Positions 26,067-36,924 are shown, counted from the first letter of the stretch. The stretch is DNA of 64,000 nt from Halomonas sp. ALS9 (GCF_001651035.1 NZ_LXRG01000173.1:124001-188000); one strand, 5' to 3'. Numbers and translations: made by a program. The notes: generated from the sequence alone by a model not told the origin.

Positions 26067-26906
26067 TCAACCAGCCTGCAGCTCGCGCTCTGTGCGGCAT
26101 GCTCTGACACTTTTAGCCAGCTCTCTAACCAGGCCGTGTACTCGTTCAACGGCTTCATCAGGGTTGTTGGCGTGTTCAATACAGTCAACCAGCGCAGAAC
26201 CTACGACGACGCCATCGCTATAGCGGCCGATGGTAGCTGCTTGCTCGGCGGTGCGAATACCGAAGCCGACCGCAATAGGCAATTCAGTATGTTCGCGAAG
26301 TCCAGCGACAGCGCTTTCCAACCTTGCTGGCGTCGGCGCATTGCCACCGGTAACACCCGCCACGGAGACGTAGTAGATAAACCCGGAGGCGTTAACCAAC
26401 ACTTTCGGCAGGCGTTTGGCATCGGTCGTCGGTGTCGCTAAGCGGATAAAGTCGATACCGTGTTGTGCTGCTGGTTGGCAGAGCTCTTCATCGTGCTCTG
26501 GGGGGAGATCCACTACGATCAGACCATCAACCCCGGCATTGGCGGCATCCGCTAGAAAACGCTCAACGCCGTAGCAGAAAATAGGGTTGTAGTAGCCCAT
26601 CAGCACAATCGGAGTAGTGCTGTTTTCTTCACGGAAGCTACGCACCATTTCCAGGGTTTTGGCTTGGGTTTGGCCATTTTTCAGGGCACGCAGCGCGGCT
26701 TTCTGAATAGCGGGGCCATCGGCCATAGGGTCGCTGAACGGCATGCCTAGCTCGATGATATCCACCCCTGCGTTTGGTAGCCCATGCAGCAGGCGCCGGG
26801 AAGTCTCGGCATCTGGATCACCGGCGGTCAGGTAGCTGACCAGCGCTGGGCGGTTTTGTTGCTTGAGTTCGGCAAAGCAATTTTCCAGACGTGAGATGTT
26901 ACTCAT
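26067..26906 (-). CDS. trpA: Tryptophan synthase alpha chain
   Basis: A 279-residue TIM-barrel subunit that cleaves indole-3-glycerol phosphate and passes indole to TrpB. The catalytic Glu52 ([10 protein letters not shown]) and Asp63 (MADGPAIQ) are present, as are PTLMGYYNP-type segments ([11 protein letters not shown]) and VSVAGVTG. I start it at 26906, where GGAG is 6 nt upstream; a start at 26930 would overlap trpB by 4 nt (ATGA) and cannot be excluded. Cotranscribed with trpB and followed by a terminator. Regulation is likely through the divergent trpI. Confidence 0.95.
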   Translation of the reverse strand: MSNISRLENCFAELKQQNRPALVSYLTAGDPDAETSRRLLHGLPNAGVDIIELGMPFSDPMADGPAIQKAALRALKNGQTQAKTLEMVRSFREENSTTPIVLMGYYNPIFCYGVERFLADAANAGVDGLIVVDLPPEHDEELCQPAAQHGIDFIRLATPTTDAKRLPKVLVNASGFIYYVSVAGVTGGNAPTPARLESAVAGLREHTELPIAVGFGIRTAEQAATIGRYSDGVVVGSALVDCIEHANNPDEAVERVHGLVRELAKSVRACRTERELQAG

Positions 26907-26926
26907 GACAGTCTCCAGGATTGCGC

Positions 26927-28156
26927 TCATAGCTGTTTCACTCCGAACTTATCGCCGAGATGATGGGCAACGCTCATCATATCTTTGTCGCCGCGACCGC
27001 TTAGGTTGACCACCATTAGGTGCTCACGGGGAAGCGTAGGCGCACGCTTAGCGACTTCCGCCAACGCGTGGGCGGTTTCCAGGGCGGGGATAATACCCTC
27101 TTGGCGACAGCAGACCTGAAACGCTTCCAGCGCTTCGTCATCGGTGGCGGAAACGTACTCGACCCGCTTCTGCTCATGCAACCATGCGTGTTCTGGCCCA
27201 ATGCCAGGATAATCTAGCCCCGCTGAAATTGAGTGAGCGTCGGTAATCTGGCCGTCCTCGTTTTGTAACAGGTAAGTGCGGTTGCCGTGCAATACACCCG
27301 GCGTACCACCGTTTAGGCTCGCCGCGTGCAGGCCACTTTTTACGCCTTTGCCACCGGCCTCGACGCCAATCATCTGAACGTCTAAATCATCAAGAAAGGG
27401 ATGAAATAGCCCAATGGCATTAGAGCCACCGCCTACGCAGGCCACCAATGAATCTGGCAGGCGACCGTGCTTTTCGAGCATCTGTGTGCGGGTTTCGTGA
27501 CCGATCACGGCTTGGAAGTCGCGCACCATCGCGGGATACGGGTGCGGCCCGGCCACGGTGCCGATGATGTAGAAGGTGTCGTCGACGTTGGTGACCCAGT
27601 CGCGCAGTGCTTCGTTCATGGCGTCTTTGAGCGTGCCTGTGCCGGAGGTGACAGGGATAATCTCTGCGCCCAGCAGCTTCATGCGGAATACGTTTGTCTG
27701 CTGACGCTCGATATCGGTGGTACCCATATAGATCACGCAGGGCAGACCAAAACGTGCCGCCACCGTGGCAGTGGCCACGCCGTGCATGCCCGCGCCGGTT
27801 TCCGCGATAATGCGTTTTTTACCCATCTGCTTGGCCAGCAATACCTGACCGATGCAGTTATTAATTTTGTGGGCGCCGGTGTGGTTCAGCTCTTCACGTT
27901 TGAGGTAAATGCTCGCCCCGCCAAAATGCTCGGTCAGGCGTTCGGCAAAGTAGAGCGGGCTGGGCCGCCCCACGTAGTCGCCTTGGAAGTAGGCTAGCTG
28001 GCGCTGGAACTCTGGATCGTTTTTGGCGGTGGCGTATTCGTCTTGCAGCTCTAAAATTAGCGGCATCAGCGTTTCCGCGACGAAGCGGCCGCCGAAGCTA
28101 CCAAATAAACCGTTGGCGTCGGGCAGGCTATTGGTTAAGTCTACAGGTTGATTCAT
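26927..28156 (-). CDS. trpB: Tryptophan synthase beta chain
   Basis: A PLP enzyme of about 409 residues joining indole and serine to tryptophan. The PLP lysine is Lys97 in HTGAHKINN; the catalytic Glu is in AETGAGMHG, and the phosphate-binding loop is GGGSNAIG. All segments typical of TrpB1 are present. Start at ATG 28156 (MNQPVDL), with an earlier in-frame ATG at 28180 that is less likely. It is first in the trpBA operon, 133 bp from and divergent to the TrpI-type LysR gene. Confidence 0.96.
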   Translation of the reverse strand: MNQPVDLTNSLPDANGLFGSFGGRFVAETLMPLILELQDEYATAKNDPEFQRQLAYFQGDYVGRPSPLYFAERLTEHFGGASIYLKREELNHTGAHKINNCIGQVLLAKQMGKKRIIAETGAGMHGVATATVAARFGLPCVIYMGTTDIERQQTNVFRMKLLGAEIIPVTSGTGTLKDAMNEALRDWVTNVDDTFYIIGTVAGPHPYPAMVRDFQAVIGHETRTQMLEKHGRLPDSLVACVGGGSNAIGLFHPFLDDLDVQMIGVEAGGKGVKSGLHAASLNGGTPGVLHGNRTYLLQNEDGQITDAHSISAGLDYPGIGPEHAWLHEQKRVEYVSATDDEALEAFQVCCRQEGIIPALETAHALAEVAKRAPTLPREHLMVVNLSGRGDKDMMSVAHHLGDKFGVKQL

Positions 28157-28289
28157 TACGACCTCTGAATGCGTTATCAAACATTACAGTGAAAACAATG
28201 CAGTGAAAGTAGCGCAAGCAGGCTGGGATAAAAATCGATAAGATGTCAGCTATCTGTGAGTTTTAATCAACTATAAACCCGGACATTCA

Positions 28290-29183
28290 ATGCAGAACAG
28301 CATGCCACCGCTTAGCGCCTTGCGCGCCTTTGAAGCTACTGCCCGGCTGGGCAGCGTGACTGCCGCGGCAGAAGAGCTAAGCGTTACTCACGGCGCCGTA
28401 AGCCGCCAGCTAAAAAGCCTGGATGAGCATTTTGGCGTGGCGCTTTTCGTAAAAGTGGGTAGGGGCATTGCGCTAACCCCACACGGTGAGCAGCTACAAA
28501 GCGGTGTGGGTGAGGCATTTTCCCGCTTGAAGGATAGTTGCGCAGCGCTCAAGCGTGATGTAGAGGAAGCACCCTTCACTCTCGCTTGCCCTGGCAGTCT
28601 TTTAGCCCGCTGGCTAATTCCCCGGTTAGATCGCATGCACCGCGAGTTACCCCAGCTAAAGCTGAAAGTGGTCGTGAGCGAAAGCGAGCAGCCCGGCAAG
28701 CAAACGGATGCCAGCGCCACGCTGGCGTTTTCCGAACCGCCCTGGCCTGAAGATGTGGAAGTGATTGAGCTAATGACGGAAGAGATCTGCGCGGTGGCAA
28801 GCCCACAGTTAGCGGCACAATTCGACCCTGCCAGACCAGAAACACTTTTTGCTAACACGCTATTACTTACTGCATCACGCCCTCAGGCTTGGCCCCAGTG
28901 GGCTAACGCACAAAGGCTTGAGTTGGCGCAACTTGAAAAGGCACTTAGCAAAGGCCAAGGATTTGATCATCTCTACTACTTAATGGAAGCGGCAGTGGCG
29001 GGCTTGGGTGTGGCGATAGCGCCCACGTTGTTGGTGAAGGATGACCTTAAGAGCGGACGACTTATTGCCCCCTGGGGAAGTATCGAAACCCACGCGAGGC
29101 TTTGTCTATGGTCACCCAAAAACACCAACAGCCGCCGCAGCGAGCCACTGGCGGAATGGCTTAAAAGGGAGCTAATAACATGA
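28290..29183 (+). CDS. trpI: LysR-type regulator of trpBA, TrpI
   Basis: A 297-residue LTTR divergent from trpBA. It shows the TrpI/GcvA-group pattern: LSALRAFEATARLGSVTAAAEEL with VTHGAVSRQLKSL in the helix-turn-helix, GSLLARWLIPRLDR at the start of the effector domain, and YYLMEAAVAGLGVAIAP in its last third, all as in Pseudomonas TrpI. TrpI activates trpBA when bound to indole-3-glycerol phosphate. Binding sites are expected in 28157-28289, where I note GATAAGATGTCAGCTATC but cannot prove an operator. Confidence 0.9.
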   Translation: MQNSMPPLSALRAFEATARLGSVTAAAEELSVTHGAVSRQLKSLDEHFGVALFVKVGRGIALTPHGEQLQSGVGEAFSRLKDSCAALKRDVEEAPFTLACPGSLLARWLIPRLDRMHRELPQLKLKVVVSESEQPGKQTDASATLAFSEPPWPEDVEVIELMTEEICAVASPQLAAQFDPARPETLFANTLLLTASRPQAWPQWANAQRLELAQLEKALSKGQGFDHLYYLMEAAVAGLGVAIAPTLLVKDDLKSGRLIAPWGSIETHARLCLWSPKNTNSRRSEPLAEWLKRELIT

Positions 29184-29276
29184 CGATAACAACTCACACT
29201 TAGAACACCTTACAAACCTTTTAATGGCAAAAACAAAACAATTCACACCTGCGATTTTAATAGCCGCTTCGATATA

Positions 29277-30209
29277 TCACCCACTCAAGCGCTCGCGGTT
29301 ACTCGCCACCAGCGCAGCCAGAAAGTCCGCCACGGCCCGGATACGGGCTGATTGGGTGAGATCCGTCTGGATAACGAGATAAATGGGCTGATCTAGACCA
29401 ATATCCGCGACAACACCAACCAAACCAGCCTCTCTGGCCAGAAAATGCGGCAGTACCGCTATGCCCAACCCGGCCTTGGCAGCGGCTAATTGAGTCGCCA
29501 TAGAGGTCGTGGTTAGCGCAGGTGCGCGCCCTCGTAGAACCCGTTCAACCCACTGGGCGGCGGGCAAGTGCGCTTGCGTTTCACCCCAGGTGATAAAGGC
29601 ATCCGTGTCGAAATCGCCAGCATCATGAAGAGACTCGCGCTGCGCTACATAGCCGGGGCTCGCGTAAAGCCCGAAACCCAGCGTGCCCAAGCGTCGAAGG
29701 GTGACATTGCCCCGCTCGGGTTTGACCATTCTAAGCGCTAAATCGGCGTCACGGCGATGCAGGTTGACGGTAGTGATATCGGTCACCAGTTCAAGCGTGA
29801 TGCCGGGGTACTGCGCATAAAATTGCGGCAACGCGGGCAGAATCAGCGCCGTGGCGAGGTTTTCAGCGGTCGCTAAACGCACTCTGCCGCTCAATTGCGC
29901 AGCACTGGAAACCCCTCTGGTAAACGCCGCAGCCGCAGCCTCCAGCGCTTCGGCTTTCTCAATCAACCCCGCCCCCTCCTCTGTAAGCTGATAGCCCGAT
30001 TGCTGGCGAACAAACAGGGGCAGCTTTAAAGCGTTTTCCAGCCGTTCGATACGCCGGGAGAGCGTGGCGATGCCCAGGTTCAGCTCAGCGGCGGCACTAC
30101 TCAGCGTGCCGTGGCGCGCCACTGCCAGAAAGGTGCGCGTATCGTCCCATACCCAACCCCGCGGCATGTGTTTTTCATAATCGGAAATCGGCTTACCAAA
30201 CTCGTTCAT
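29277..30209 (-). CDS. LysR-family transcriptional regulator
   Basis: About 310 residues. The helix-turn-helix region reads [23 protein letters not shown] then [15 protein letters not shown], typical of the CrgA/DmlR-like LTTR group. Effector domain from about residue 90, with [14 protein letters not shown] near the end. The start is uncertain: ATGs at 30218, 30209 and 30167 are in frame, none with a strong ribosome site. It is divergent from the aldo/keto reductase gene (start 30281) and probably controls it; this arrangement is very common for LTTR-AKR pairs. Confidence 0.83.
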   Translation of the reverse strand: MNEFGKPISDYEKHMPRGWVWDDTRTFLAVARHGTLSSAAAELNLGIATLSRRIERLENALKLPLFVRQQSGYQLTEEGAGLIEKAEALEAAAAAFTRGVSSAAQLSGRVRLATAENLATALILPALPQFYAQYPGITLELVTDITTVNLHRRDADLALRMVKPERGNVTLRRLGTLGFGLYASPGYVAQRESLHDAGDFDTDAFITWGETQAHLPAAQWVERVLRGRAPALTTTSMATQLAAAKAGLGIAVLPHFLAREAGLVGVVADIGLDQPIYLVIQTDLTQSARIRAVADFLAALVASNRERLSG

Positions 30210-30280
30210 TTTTTTCATTATTGGATAGTGCCACGCTGTTACTGCGCCACTCAAGAACGCGTCACTTCTGGAGAAACATC

Positions 30281-31264
<984 letters not shown>

Positions 31265-31291
31265 ACGATCGCGGCCGCCGTTAAGGGAGTA

Positions 31292-31921
31292 TTACTGAAT
31301 AATCTCGTCAATTGAGCGCTTGCCATCCAGCAGCAGGTATTCCTGATTAGTCACGCCCGGGCTTTGCACCGTGTGCAGTAATGCGTGCGCAACATTGGCG
31401 CGGGAGATTTGATTATCACCAGCTTCATCAAACGAGCTAGCAAACTGCTGACTGGCAGCTTCGTCGGTCAAGCGCCCAGGTTTGAGAATGACATATGGGA
31501 CGCCGCTGTTGCGCAGATGGGCATCGGCGGCAAATTTCGCTGCCATGTAGGGGCGCATTTTCTCGGGCGCGTCCAATGGCTGTTCCGCCCGCATAGCGCT
31601 AATCATGATGTAGCGGGAGAGGCCTTTCTGCTTGGCGATATCGGCAGTCCGAATGGCACCGAAAAGGTCAATCATCAGGGTTTTATCCGGCCCGGTGTGG
31701 GGGCCTGACCCCGCTGTAAAGACCACTTGATCGCAGCCTTCAAAGGCATGTTCAAACTCACCCTCTAAATCAGCAATCACGGTGTCTATGCCATGCTCGT
31801 TAAACCACGCTACCTGCTCTTCACTGCGGATCATCGCCTTGATGGGAGTGCCCGCTTTTTGGGCCAGTTCACAAAACTGTTTGCCAATCTGTCCGTTCGC
31901 GCCAATCACTAACGTTGTCAT
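31292..31921 (-). CDS. NAD(P)-binding oxidoreductase, YhfK/NmrA-like
   Basis: A 209-residue atypical short-chain dehydrogenase. It has the Rossmann glycine motif GANGQIG at residues 7-13, then DLEGEFEHAFEGCDQVVFTAG and YIMISAMRA. The C-terminal part ends ISRANVAHALLHTV, typical of the NAD(P)H-binding (NmrA/YwnB-like) subgroup without the Tyr-x-x-x-Lys dyad in the usual place. Such proteins often sense NADP levels or repair flavins. Convergent with the aldo/keto reductase gene, 27 bp apart. Confidence 0.85.
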   Translation of the reverse strand: MTTLVIGANGQIGKQFCELAQKAGTPIKAMIRSEEQVAWFNEHGIDTVIADLEGEFEHAFEGCDQVVFTAGSGPHTGPDKTLMIDLFGAIRTADIAKQKGLSRYIMISAMRAEQPLDAPEKMRPYMAAKFAADAHLRNSGVPYVILKPGRLTDEAASQQFASSFDEAGDNQISRANVAHALLHTVQSPGVTNQEYLLLDGKRSIDEIIQ

Positions 31922-32016
31922 AACGCCTCCTTGTGAATTACTTACCCTTCTATGAGTGCAGGCACTTAGTTGGAATTCAACCCTTCAGTGTGTTGTTCCT
32001 ACAGCGGTTCAGGTAT

Positions 32017-32706
32017 TTAAGCCATCACGCCAAACACATGCCCTATAGCGGATGTTAAGGCCATGGCGAGCGTGCCCCAGAACATCACTCTTGCCGCAGC
32101 TTTTAGCATTGGCGCGCCCCCCACTCGGGCAGCTATAGCGCCCAACAAAGCTAAAAAAAGCAGAGAAAACAGTGCTACCAGTGGCACCAGCAGTGAAGAT
32201 GGCGCCCACCAAGCGATTAGTAGTGGTAGCAGTGCGCCGATAGTAAACGTAGCCGCCGACGAGAGTGCTGCTTGGAGTGGACGCGCTTGGCCGGTGTCGG
32301 TGATGCCGATCTCATCTCGCGCATGGGCGCCTAAGGCGTCGCTGGCCATCAATTGCACCGCGACTTGGCGTGCCAACGTTGGTTCAACCCCACGGGCTTC
32401 GTAGATGGCAGCGAGCTCTTCTTGCTCTAGCTCGAAATGTTCCATCAATGCTTTACGTTCGATATCTAGATCGGCGTTTTCGGTATCCGATTGCGAACTT
32501 ACCGAGACGTACTCCCCTGCGGCCATCGACATGGCACCGGCTACCAGGCCCGCAATACCCGCCAGCATAATATCGCTTTGTGTGGTACTAGCTGCCGCAA
32601 CGCCCAGTATCAAGCTGCTGGTGGACACAATGCCGTCATTGGCACCTAGTACCGCGGCACGCAACCATCCGTTACGGTGAGATCGATGATGTTCAGTATG
32701 GATCAT
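32017..32706 (-). CDS. VIT1/CCC1-family metal transporter-like protein
   Basis: A 229-residue inner-membrane protein with about five helices. The family pattern GANDGIVSTSSLILGVAAA (helix 1), GAMSMAAGEYVSVSSQSD (helix 2) and the cytoplasmic helix with E-rich metal-binding residues (HFELEQEELAAIYEARG) are clear. VIT1/CCC1 proteins move iron or manganese out of the cytoplasm. The bacterial copy has no rubrerythrin domain. Monocistronic, no visible Fur box. The 260 bp upstream to the next gene contain its promoter and nothing else I can name. Confidence 0.9.
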   Translation of the reverse strand: MIHTEHHRSHRNGWLRAAVLGANDGIVSTSSLILGVAAASTTQSDIMLAGIAGLVAGAMSMAAGEYVSVSSQSDTENADLDIERKALMEHFELEQEELAAIYEARGVEPTLARQVAVQLMASDALGAHARDEIGITDTGQARPLQAALSSAATFTIGALLPLLIAWWAPSSLLVPLVALFSLLFLALLGAIAARVGGAPMLKAAARVMFWGTLAMALTSAIGHVFGVMA

Positions 32707-32967
32707 GGGGCTAATGCCATCGTTGGTTTATCTAAACGCCGACGTTTAAATACACTTATCTTTTTCAGAGCCTAGCAGAAACTGGGCGCCAGCTATCTAT
32801 TTGCGAGTCAATTATGGCGTTTTCCTCCATCCAGAACGAGCGCTTGGCATGAAGGTTTCCAGCCTGACGGTTTGATCCTGGCGATGTTTAGCGTCCCCTC
32901 TCTGCTTGTCTTTCATCACTTACTCCGTGTAGGGTTATTAAACAGGCATTCAACAAAAGGTATTTTC

Positions 32968-33903
32968 ATGCAACGCCGTTTACTGATTACTTCAATATCT
33001 CTGGGTCTTTTATCTGGTGCTGCCACGTCTATTGCGCTGGCAGAAACTTCACCGCTGGAGCAGCAGCTAAAGGATCTTGAATCATTCCAAGTGATTGCTC
33101 ACCGAGGGGCTAGCGGCCATGCGCCGGAAAGCACTATGGCAGCCTATGAGCTGGCCCATGAATGGGGGGTTGATTACTTAGAGCTGGACGTCCAAATCAC
33201 CGCTGATGGTGAATTGGTGGTGTTCCATGACGACGCCATTGATCGCACCAGCAATGGTGAAGGCCAGATTAATGACTACACCCTGAAGGAACTAAAAGCA
33301 CTGGATACGGGCACTTGGTTTAATGAAGCCAACGCCGATAAAGCAGACGATGACTTTGCAGGGGCAAAAATCCTCACGCTGGATGAGCTATTCGAGCGCT
33401 TCGGTAACGATACCCGCTACTACATTGAAACCAAGTCTCCACAGCTAAACCCAGGTTTGGAAGAAGCCCTGGTAGAAAAACTGGAAGAGTACGACATGGT
33501 CGAGAATGGCCACGTATTAGTGCAGTCTTTCGAACAGGGCAGCCTGTTAAAAGTGCAGCAACTTAACGACGACATTCCGCTGGTTCAATTGGTTTGGTAT
33601 TACCCCAGCGAAGAGGACGAGTCGCGCCTGGTGGAGTGGACTGGCGTGACACCGGGCCCAGCAGAGATTACTGATGAAGACTTCCGCGCGGTGGCGCAAT
33701 ATGCGTCGGGAATCGGCACCAACTATATTTACGAAGGCCAAGAAGTCATCGACGCCGATTTTATCCGTCAGGCGAATGAAAACGGTCTGCCGGTACACAT
33801 TTACACCGTCAATGAAACCGATGACATGAAGCGTTTGATGGAAATGGGTGCAAATGGCCTGTTTACCAACTTCCCTGATCGTCTGCTTGAACTCGTTGAG
33901 TAA
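32968..33903 (+). CDS. Secreted glycerophosphodiester phosphodiesterase
   Basis: A 311-residue exported GDPD with a TIM-barrel fold. The signal peptide is MQRRLLITSI... with cleavage near IALA-ETS (residue 25). Active-site residues are visible: His45-Arg46 (IAHRGASG), Glu72 and Asp74 (LELDVQ) and His87 (VVFHDDAIDRT). It hydrolyses glycerophosphodiesters to glycerol-3-phosphate in the periplasm. The start at 32968 has AAAAGG 7 nt upstream, and an upstream in-frame ATG at 32872 would put 32 residues before the signal peptide. Followed by a strong terminator. Confidence 0.92.
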   Translation: MQRRLLITSISLGLLSGAATSIALAETSPLEQQLKDLESFQVIAHRGASGHAPESTMAAYELAHEWGVDYLELDVQITADGELVVFHDDAIDRTSNGEGQINDYTLKELKALDTGTWFNEANADKADDDFAGAKILTLDELFERFGNDTRYYIETKSPQLNPGLEEALVEKLEEYDMVENGHVLVQSFEQGSLLKVQQLNDDIPLVQLVWYYPSEEDESRLVEWTGVTPGPAEITDEDFRAVAQYASGIGTNYIYEGQEVIDADFIRQANENGLPVHIYTVNETDDMKRLMEMGANGLFTNFPDRLLELVE

Positions 33904-33925
33904 GCACCCTTAATTGTAGTGATTA

Positions 33926-33950
33926 CGCCCGGTAATGGCCGGGCGTTTTT
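33926..33950 (+). terminator. Intrinsic terminator of the phosphodiesterase gene
   Basis: CGCCCGG-TAATGG-CCGGGCG followed by TTTTT, 23 nt after the stop of the glycerophosphodiesterase gene. It lies between two convergent genes. Confidence 0.9.
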
Positions 33951-33961
33951 ATTGCACAGTA

Positions 33962-34870
33962 TTAATCCTTACCTTCAGATTCTAAGCCAAGCTGTTCCAG
34001 TACTTGCTCGACTATTCTCCTGTCATCACCTTGTAGCGTTTTTAACGGCTGAGGCAGGCAGGGCTGGCTCACTTTTCCAGTCATTTCCGCAATGGTGGCC
34101 ACCACTCGCAGGCTACCGCCGTATTTACGGTAGAGTGCCCATAGCGGCTCAAGGGCGTCTGAAAGCGCTTTGGCTTGTTGAGTATCCCCTGCCTGAGCGG
34201 CCCGGGTTATCGCCAGTGCTGCTTGAGGGTATACCCCAGCGATCACGGAATACCAGGCATCGCAACCCGCATTTAGACCGGTGGCTGCCGCTGAGTCGCC
34301 ACTGATGCCGATGGTGACATCACCGGGAATTAACTTGCGCAGCCGTGCAACCCGCTCACTTGCGCATGCAATATCGTCCTTAATCGGCGGAATCTTGATA
34401 GAGCGAACCTGCGACAGTTGGGCGATACGCCCATGCAACTCATCGCTGAATTCAAAATGGGTAGTACCAGGGTTATCGTATACGCACAGCGGCACACTCA
34501 GCGATTGGCAGACCGTAGCGTATAGACTGAAAACCTCATCATCAGTGAGTCTTTGGTAGGACACCGGTGCTAGCAACACCCCGCTTGCGCCTGCTTGCTG
34601 GGCGCTTTCTGCATTAGCCAACACATCGCGGGTACGTAGCGCACCAATACCCACAACAACAGGCACGCTACCTGCGCTTTCAACGCTAAGCTGGGTAACA
34701 CGGGCGCGCTCATCGCTGCTTAAATAAGCGTAGCTACCCGTCGAGCCCAACACGCCTATGGAGTCCACCCCTGCCCCAGCTAAATGTTCCACTAAGCGGG
34801 TAAACTCGCGCTCCTTAATATTCTGCTCGTTCATGGGGGTTAGCGGAAAAGCACTTAGGCCGGTGAACAT
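33962..34870 (-). CDS. DapA/NAL-family aldolase
   Basis: A 302-residue class I aldolase-type TIM barrel. The Schiff-base lysine is Lys159 in SIKIPPIKDD and the catalytic Tyr131 is in VYDNPGTT. The pyruvate-binding loop reads LGSTGSYAYLS where true DapA has G-T-T-G-E, so the Glu is replaced by Ser. This suggests a related aldolase or dehydratase, not dihydrodipicolinate synthase. It stands alone on the minus strand. The next 354 bp (34871-35224) hold no gene but a strong palindrome (listed below). Confidence 0.85.
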   Translation of the reverse strand: MFTGLSAFPLTPMNEQNIKEREFTRLVEHLAGAGVDSIGVLGSTGSYAYLSSDERARVTQLSVESAGSVPVVVGIGALRTRDVLANAESAQQAGASGVLLAPVSYQRLTDDEVFSLYATVCQSLSVPLCVYDNPGTTHFEFSDELHGRIAQLSQVRSIKIPPIKDDIACASERVARLRKLIPGDVTIGISGDSAAATGLNAGCDAWYSVIAGVYPQAALAITRAAQAGDTQQAKALSDALEPLWALYRKYGGSLRVVATIAEMTGKVSQPCLPQPLKTLQGDDRRIVEQVLEQLGLESEGKD

Positions 34871-35031
34871 GATGGACGATCCTTTTCAAGAGGGAGGGCA
34901 ATCGCAATGTTACATAGGCGATTGGCTATTATGTACACGCCTATGGAAATGGAATAGTCATAATCTAATACTCACTGTTCGTTGACATGACTTCCTGTTA
35001 TTTTTTTTGAATTGATGTAGTGTTTGGTAAT

Positions 35032-35051
35032 GTGCCGTATCGATATGGCAC
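35032..35051. promoter_or_regulatory. 20-bp near-perfect palindrome, candidate operator
   Basis: GTGCCGTATCGATATGGCAC is symmetric apart from one mismatched base pair. It lies in the 354-bp gene-free interval between the divergent DapA-like and PstS-like genes, about 160 bp from the first and 175 bp from the second. The interval is otherwise AT-rich and includes a T8 run at 35001-35008. The palindrome could serve either gene. Confidence 0.45.
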
Positions 35052-35224
35052 AGTCATTTCTGGATGCGTATCTTTCAGTCATACCATTAGAGCTGAATAT
35101 AAAAACAGTTTTGCTAGTGCTGCGAGGGAGAACACGTCATCAATTCATACACATTTAATATGCAGGGCAGAACTGCATCGTGCGTGAACCTGGCGTTCAT
35201 TAATCAACCAGTAAGCCGCCACTA

Positions 35225-35698
35225 ATGCCATCACTCGTTATAAGCGGTTCTCCATTGCGATTGGCCTTACTGGCAGTGACTACCCTTATTTTGCTGGTGG
35301 GTATCACTTTCGCAGCAACAAATGCCATCGCTAGGGAAGCACCACTTTATTTAGTGGCTCATCCTGATGTCGCTACCCGCTTACTAAATAGGGATACCAC
35401 CCGTGCGATTTTCGCGATGCGCCAACGCACCTGGCCGGATGGCCAAGCAGTCAGGGTCTTCGTCTTAAGTAATAGCCACCCCGTACATGCTCGCTTTGCC
35501 AAAGAACAGTTGGCGGTTTACCCGCACCAGCTTCAGCTAGCCTGGGATCGCATGGTCTTCTCAGGTACCGGGCAAGCCCCTGACCGAGTAAGCGATCAGG
35601 CAGAAATGCACGAGCAGGTCGCCACGACACCCGGTGCTATTGGCTATCTTGAAAGGGAGTATCTGGATGATAGCGTTCAAGTTATTTCGATGGAATGA
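35225..35698 (+). CDS. PstS-like small periplasmic substrate-binding protein
   Basis: A 157-residue exported protein. An N-terminal helix (LALLAVTTLILLVGITFAATNAIA) acts as signal sequence, then a single PBP-like lobe with TRAIFAMRQRTWPDGQAVRVF, RFAKEQLAVYPHQLQLAWDRMVFSG and EQVATTPGAIGYLE. The W-P-D-G and T-P-G-A-I-G-Y patterns are those of the small PstS-like proteins (PBP_like_2) that are not part of a Pst transporter. It overlaps the next gene's region by 32 nt and heads a four-gene plus-strand cluster. Ligand unknown; phosphate is only suggested by homology. Confidence 0.8.
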   Translation: MPSLVISGSPLRLALLAVTTLILLVGITFAATNAIAREAPLYLVAHPDVATRLLNRDTTRAIFAMRQRTWPDGQAVRVFVLSNSHPVHARFAKEQLAVYPHQLQLAWDRMVFSGTGQAPDRVSDQAEMHEQVATTPGAIGYLEREYLDDSVQVISME

Positions 35699-36890
35699 AT
35701 GTCGAGCCCTTGCCACGCTGCTGGGCACCGTTGTGATGGGTTTATCTGCTCATTCCCAAAGCGGTGAGCACGTTCTTGATACTCTGCAAGTGCACGGATT
35801 TCTTAGCCAGGCACTAGTGGTCACTGACGAAAACAATTTCTTTGGTCACAGTAGCCAAAGTGAAGGTAGCTTCGAATTCACCGAAATAGGTCTCAACGCC
35901 TCCTTACGCCCTCACCAGGATGTGCTTGTTGCTACTCAGATACTCAGTCGTCGAGCTGGAGGCGATAGCTCCGATGCTGAACCTAAGCTGGATTATGGCC
36001 TAATTGATTATCAAGTGATTTCAGACCAAGAACGAACCTTTGGTATTCAGTTAGGAAGGTTCAAAAACCCTTTTGGATTTTATAACCAAACCCGTGATGT
36101 GGCATTTACACGCCCTAGCATACTGCTGCCTCAATCTATTTATTTTGATCGCACACGGTCTCTCGGACTTTCAGGAGATGGGATAAGTCTTTACCACGAA
36201 GAAAGACTGGCTACCGGAGTTCTTCGCACGCAGGTAGGTATTGGCCAAGCTCAAGCAGATGAGGATTTACAAAGCTCGCTTCGTCTAGAAGATGTGCCGG
36301 GAACACTAGATGCTAAGCAGTCAGCTATAGGTCAAATTCGTTATGAGCATGATGGAGGGCGTATTATTGCAGCATTGAGCACTGCTCAGGCGAAAGCACG
36401 CTTTGATTCCAGCACTGCGGAACAGACAGATGTCTCCTTTCGGTTTCGTCCAGTTGTTCTGTCATTACAATACAACGAAGAACTCTGGAGCTTAACGAGC
36501 GAGTTCGCCCTAAGGTCAACTAAACTTGGTGGCTTAGAAAACCGTTGGGTAAATGATGTCACGGGCGAAAGTTGGTATATCCAATACACGCGGCGTTTTG
36601 CCAGTGAATGGCAATGGTTAGTACGTTACGACAGCCTCACCAGCAATCGCGCAGACCGCAACGGTAAATCTTTTGAGGAGAGCACCGGGGGTATCGTCCC
36701 AGCCCATACCCAGTTTGCAGATGATCTAACCTTTGGTCTGCAGTGGAACCCGCATCCTCAAGTTATGCTAGCAGGTGAATATCACCATGTGGACGGCAGT
36801 GGTTGGCTGCCCATTCGGGATAATCCAGATTCATCAGCAACCAGCCGAAGATGGAACATGTGGTTATTCCAGCTATCGCTACGCTTCTGA
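35667..36890 (+). CDS. Outer-membrane beta-barrel (porin-like) protein
   Basis: About 407 residues. The start at 35667 has GAAAGGGAG 7 nt upstream and lies inside the end of the preceding gene, so translation is coupled. A signal peptide ends near GLSAHSQSG. The rest alternates polar and hydrophobic residues in short strands (e.g. RTFGIQLGRFKNPFGFYNQT, which matches an OprP/porin-like FGRFKNPFG segment) and the chain ends in LSLRF, the terminal aromatic residue recognised by BamA. Function in the cluster may be ligand entry or anchoring of the sensor; family not named with certainty. Confidence 0.7.
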   Translation: MIAFKLFRWNECRALATLLGTVVMGLSAHSQSGEHVLDTLQVHGFLSQALVVTDENNFFGHSSQSEGSFEFTEIGLNASLRPHQDVLVATQILSRRAGGDSSDAEPKLDYGLIDYQVISDQERTFGIQLGRFKNPFGFYNQTRDVAFTRPSILLPQSIYFDRTRSLGLSGDGISLYHEERLATGVLRTQVGIGQAQADEDLQSSLRLEDVPGTLDAKQSAIGQIRYEHDGGRIIAALSTAQAKARFDSSTAEQTDVSFRFRPVVLSLQYNEELWSLTSEFALRSTKLGGLENRWVNDVTGESWYIQYTRRFASEWQWLVRYDSLTSNRADRNGKSFEESTGGIVPAHTQFADDLTFGLQWNPHPQVMLAGEYHHVDGSGWLPIRDNPDSSATSRRWNMWLFQLSLRF

Positions 36891-36924
36891 TGCCTCCCCC
36901 GATCCTGGCTAGGACGTTACCGTA

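Noticed and set aside
27467..27997. Long plus-strand frame (176 codons) opposite trpB.
   Set aside because: It is the antisense shadow of a well conserved gene and has no own promoter, ribosome site or family.
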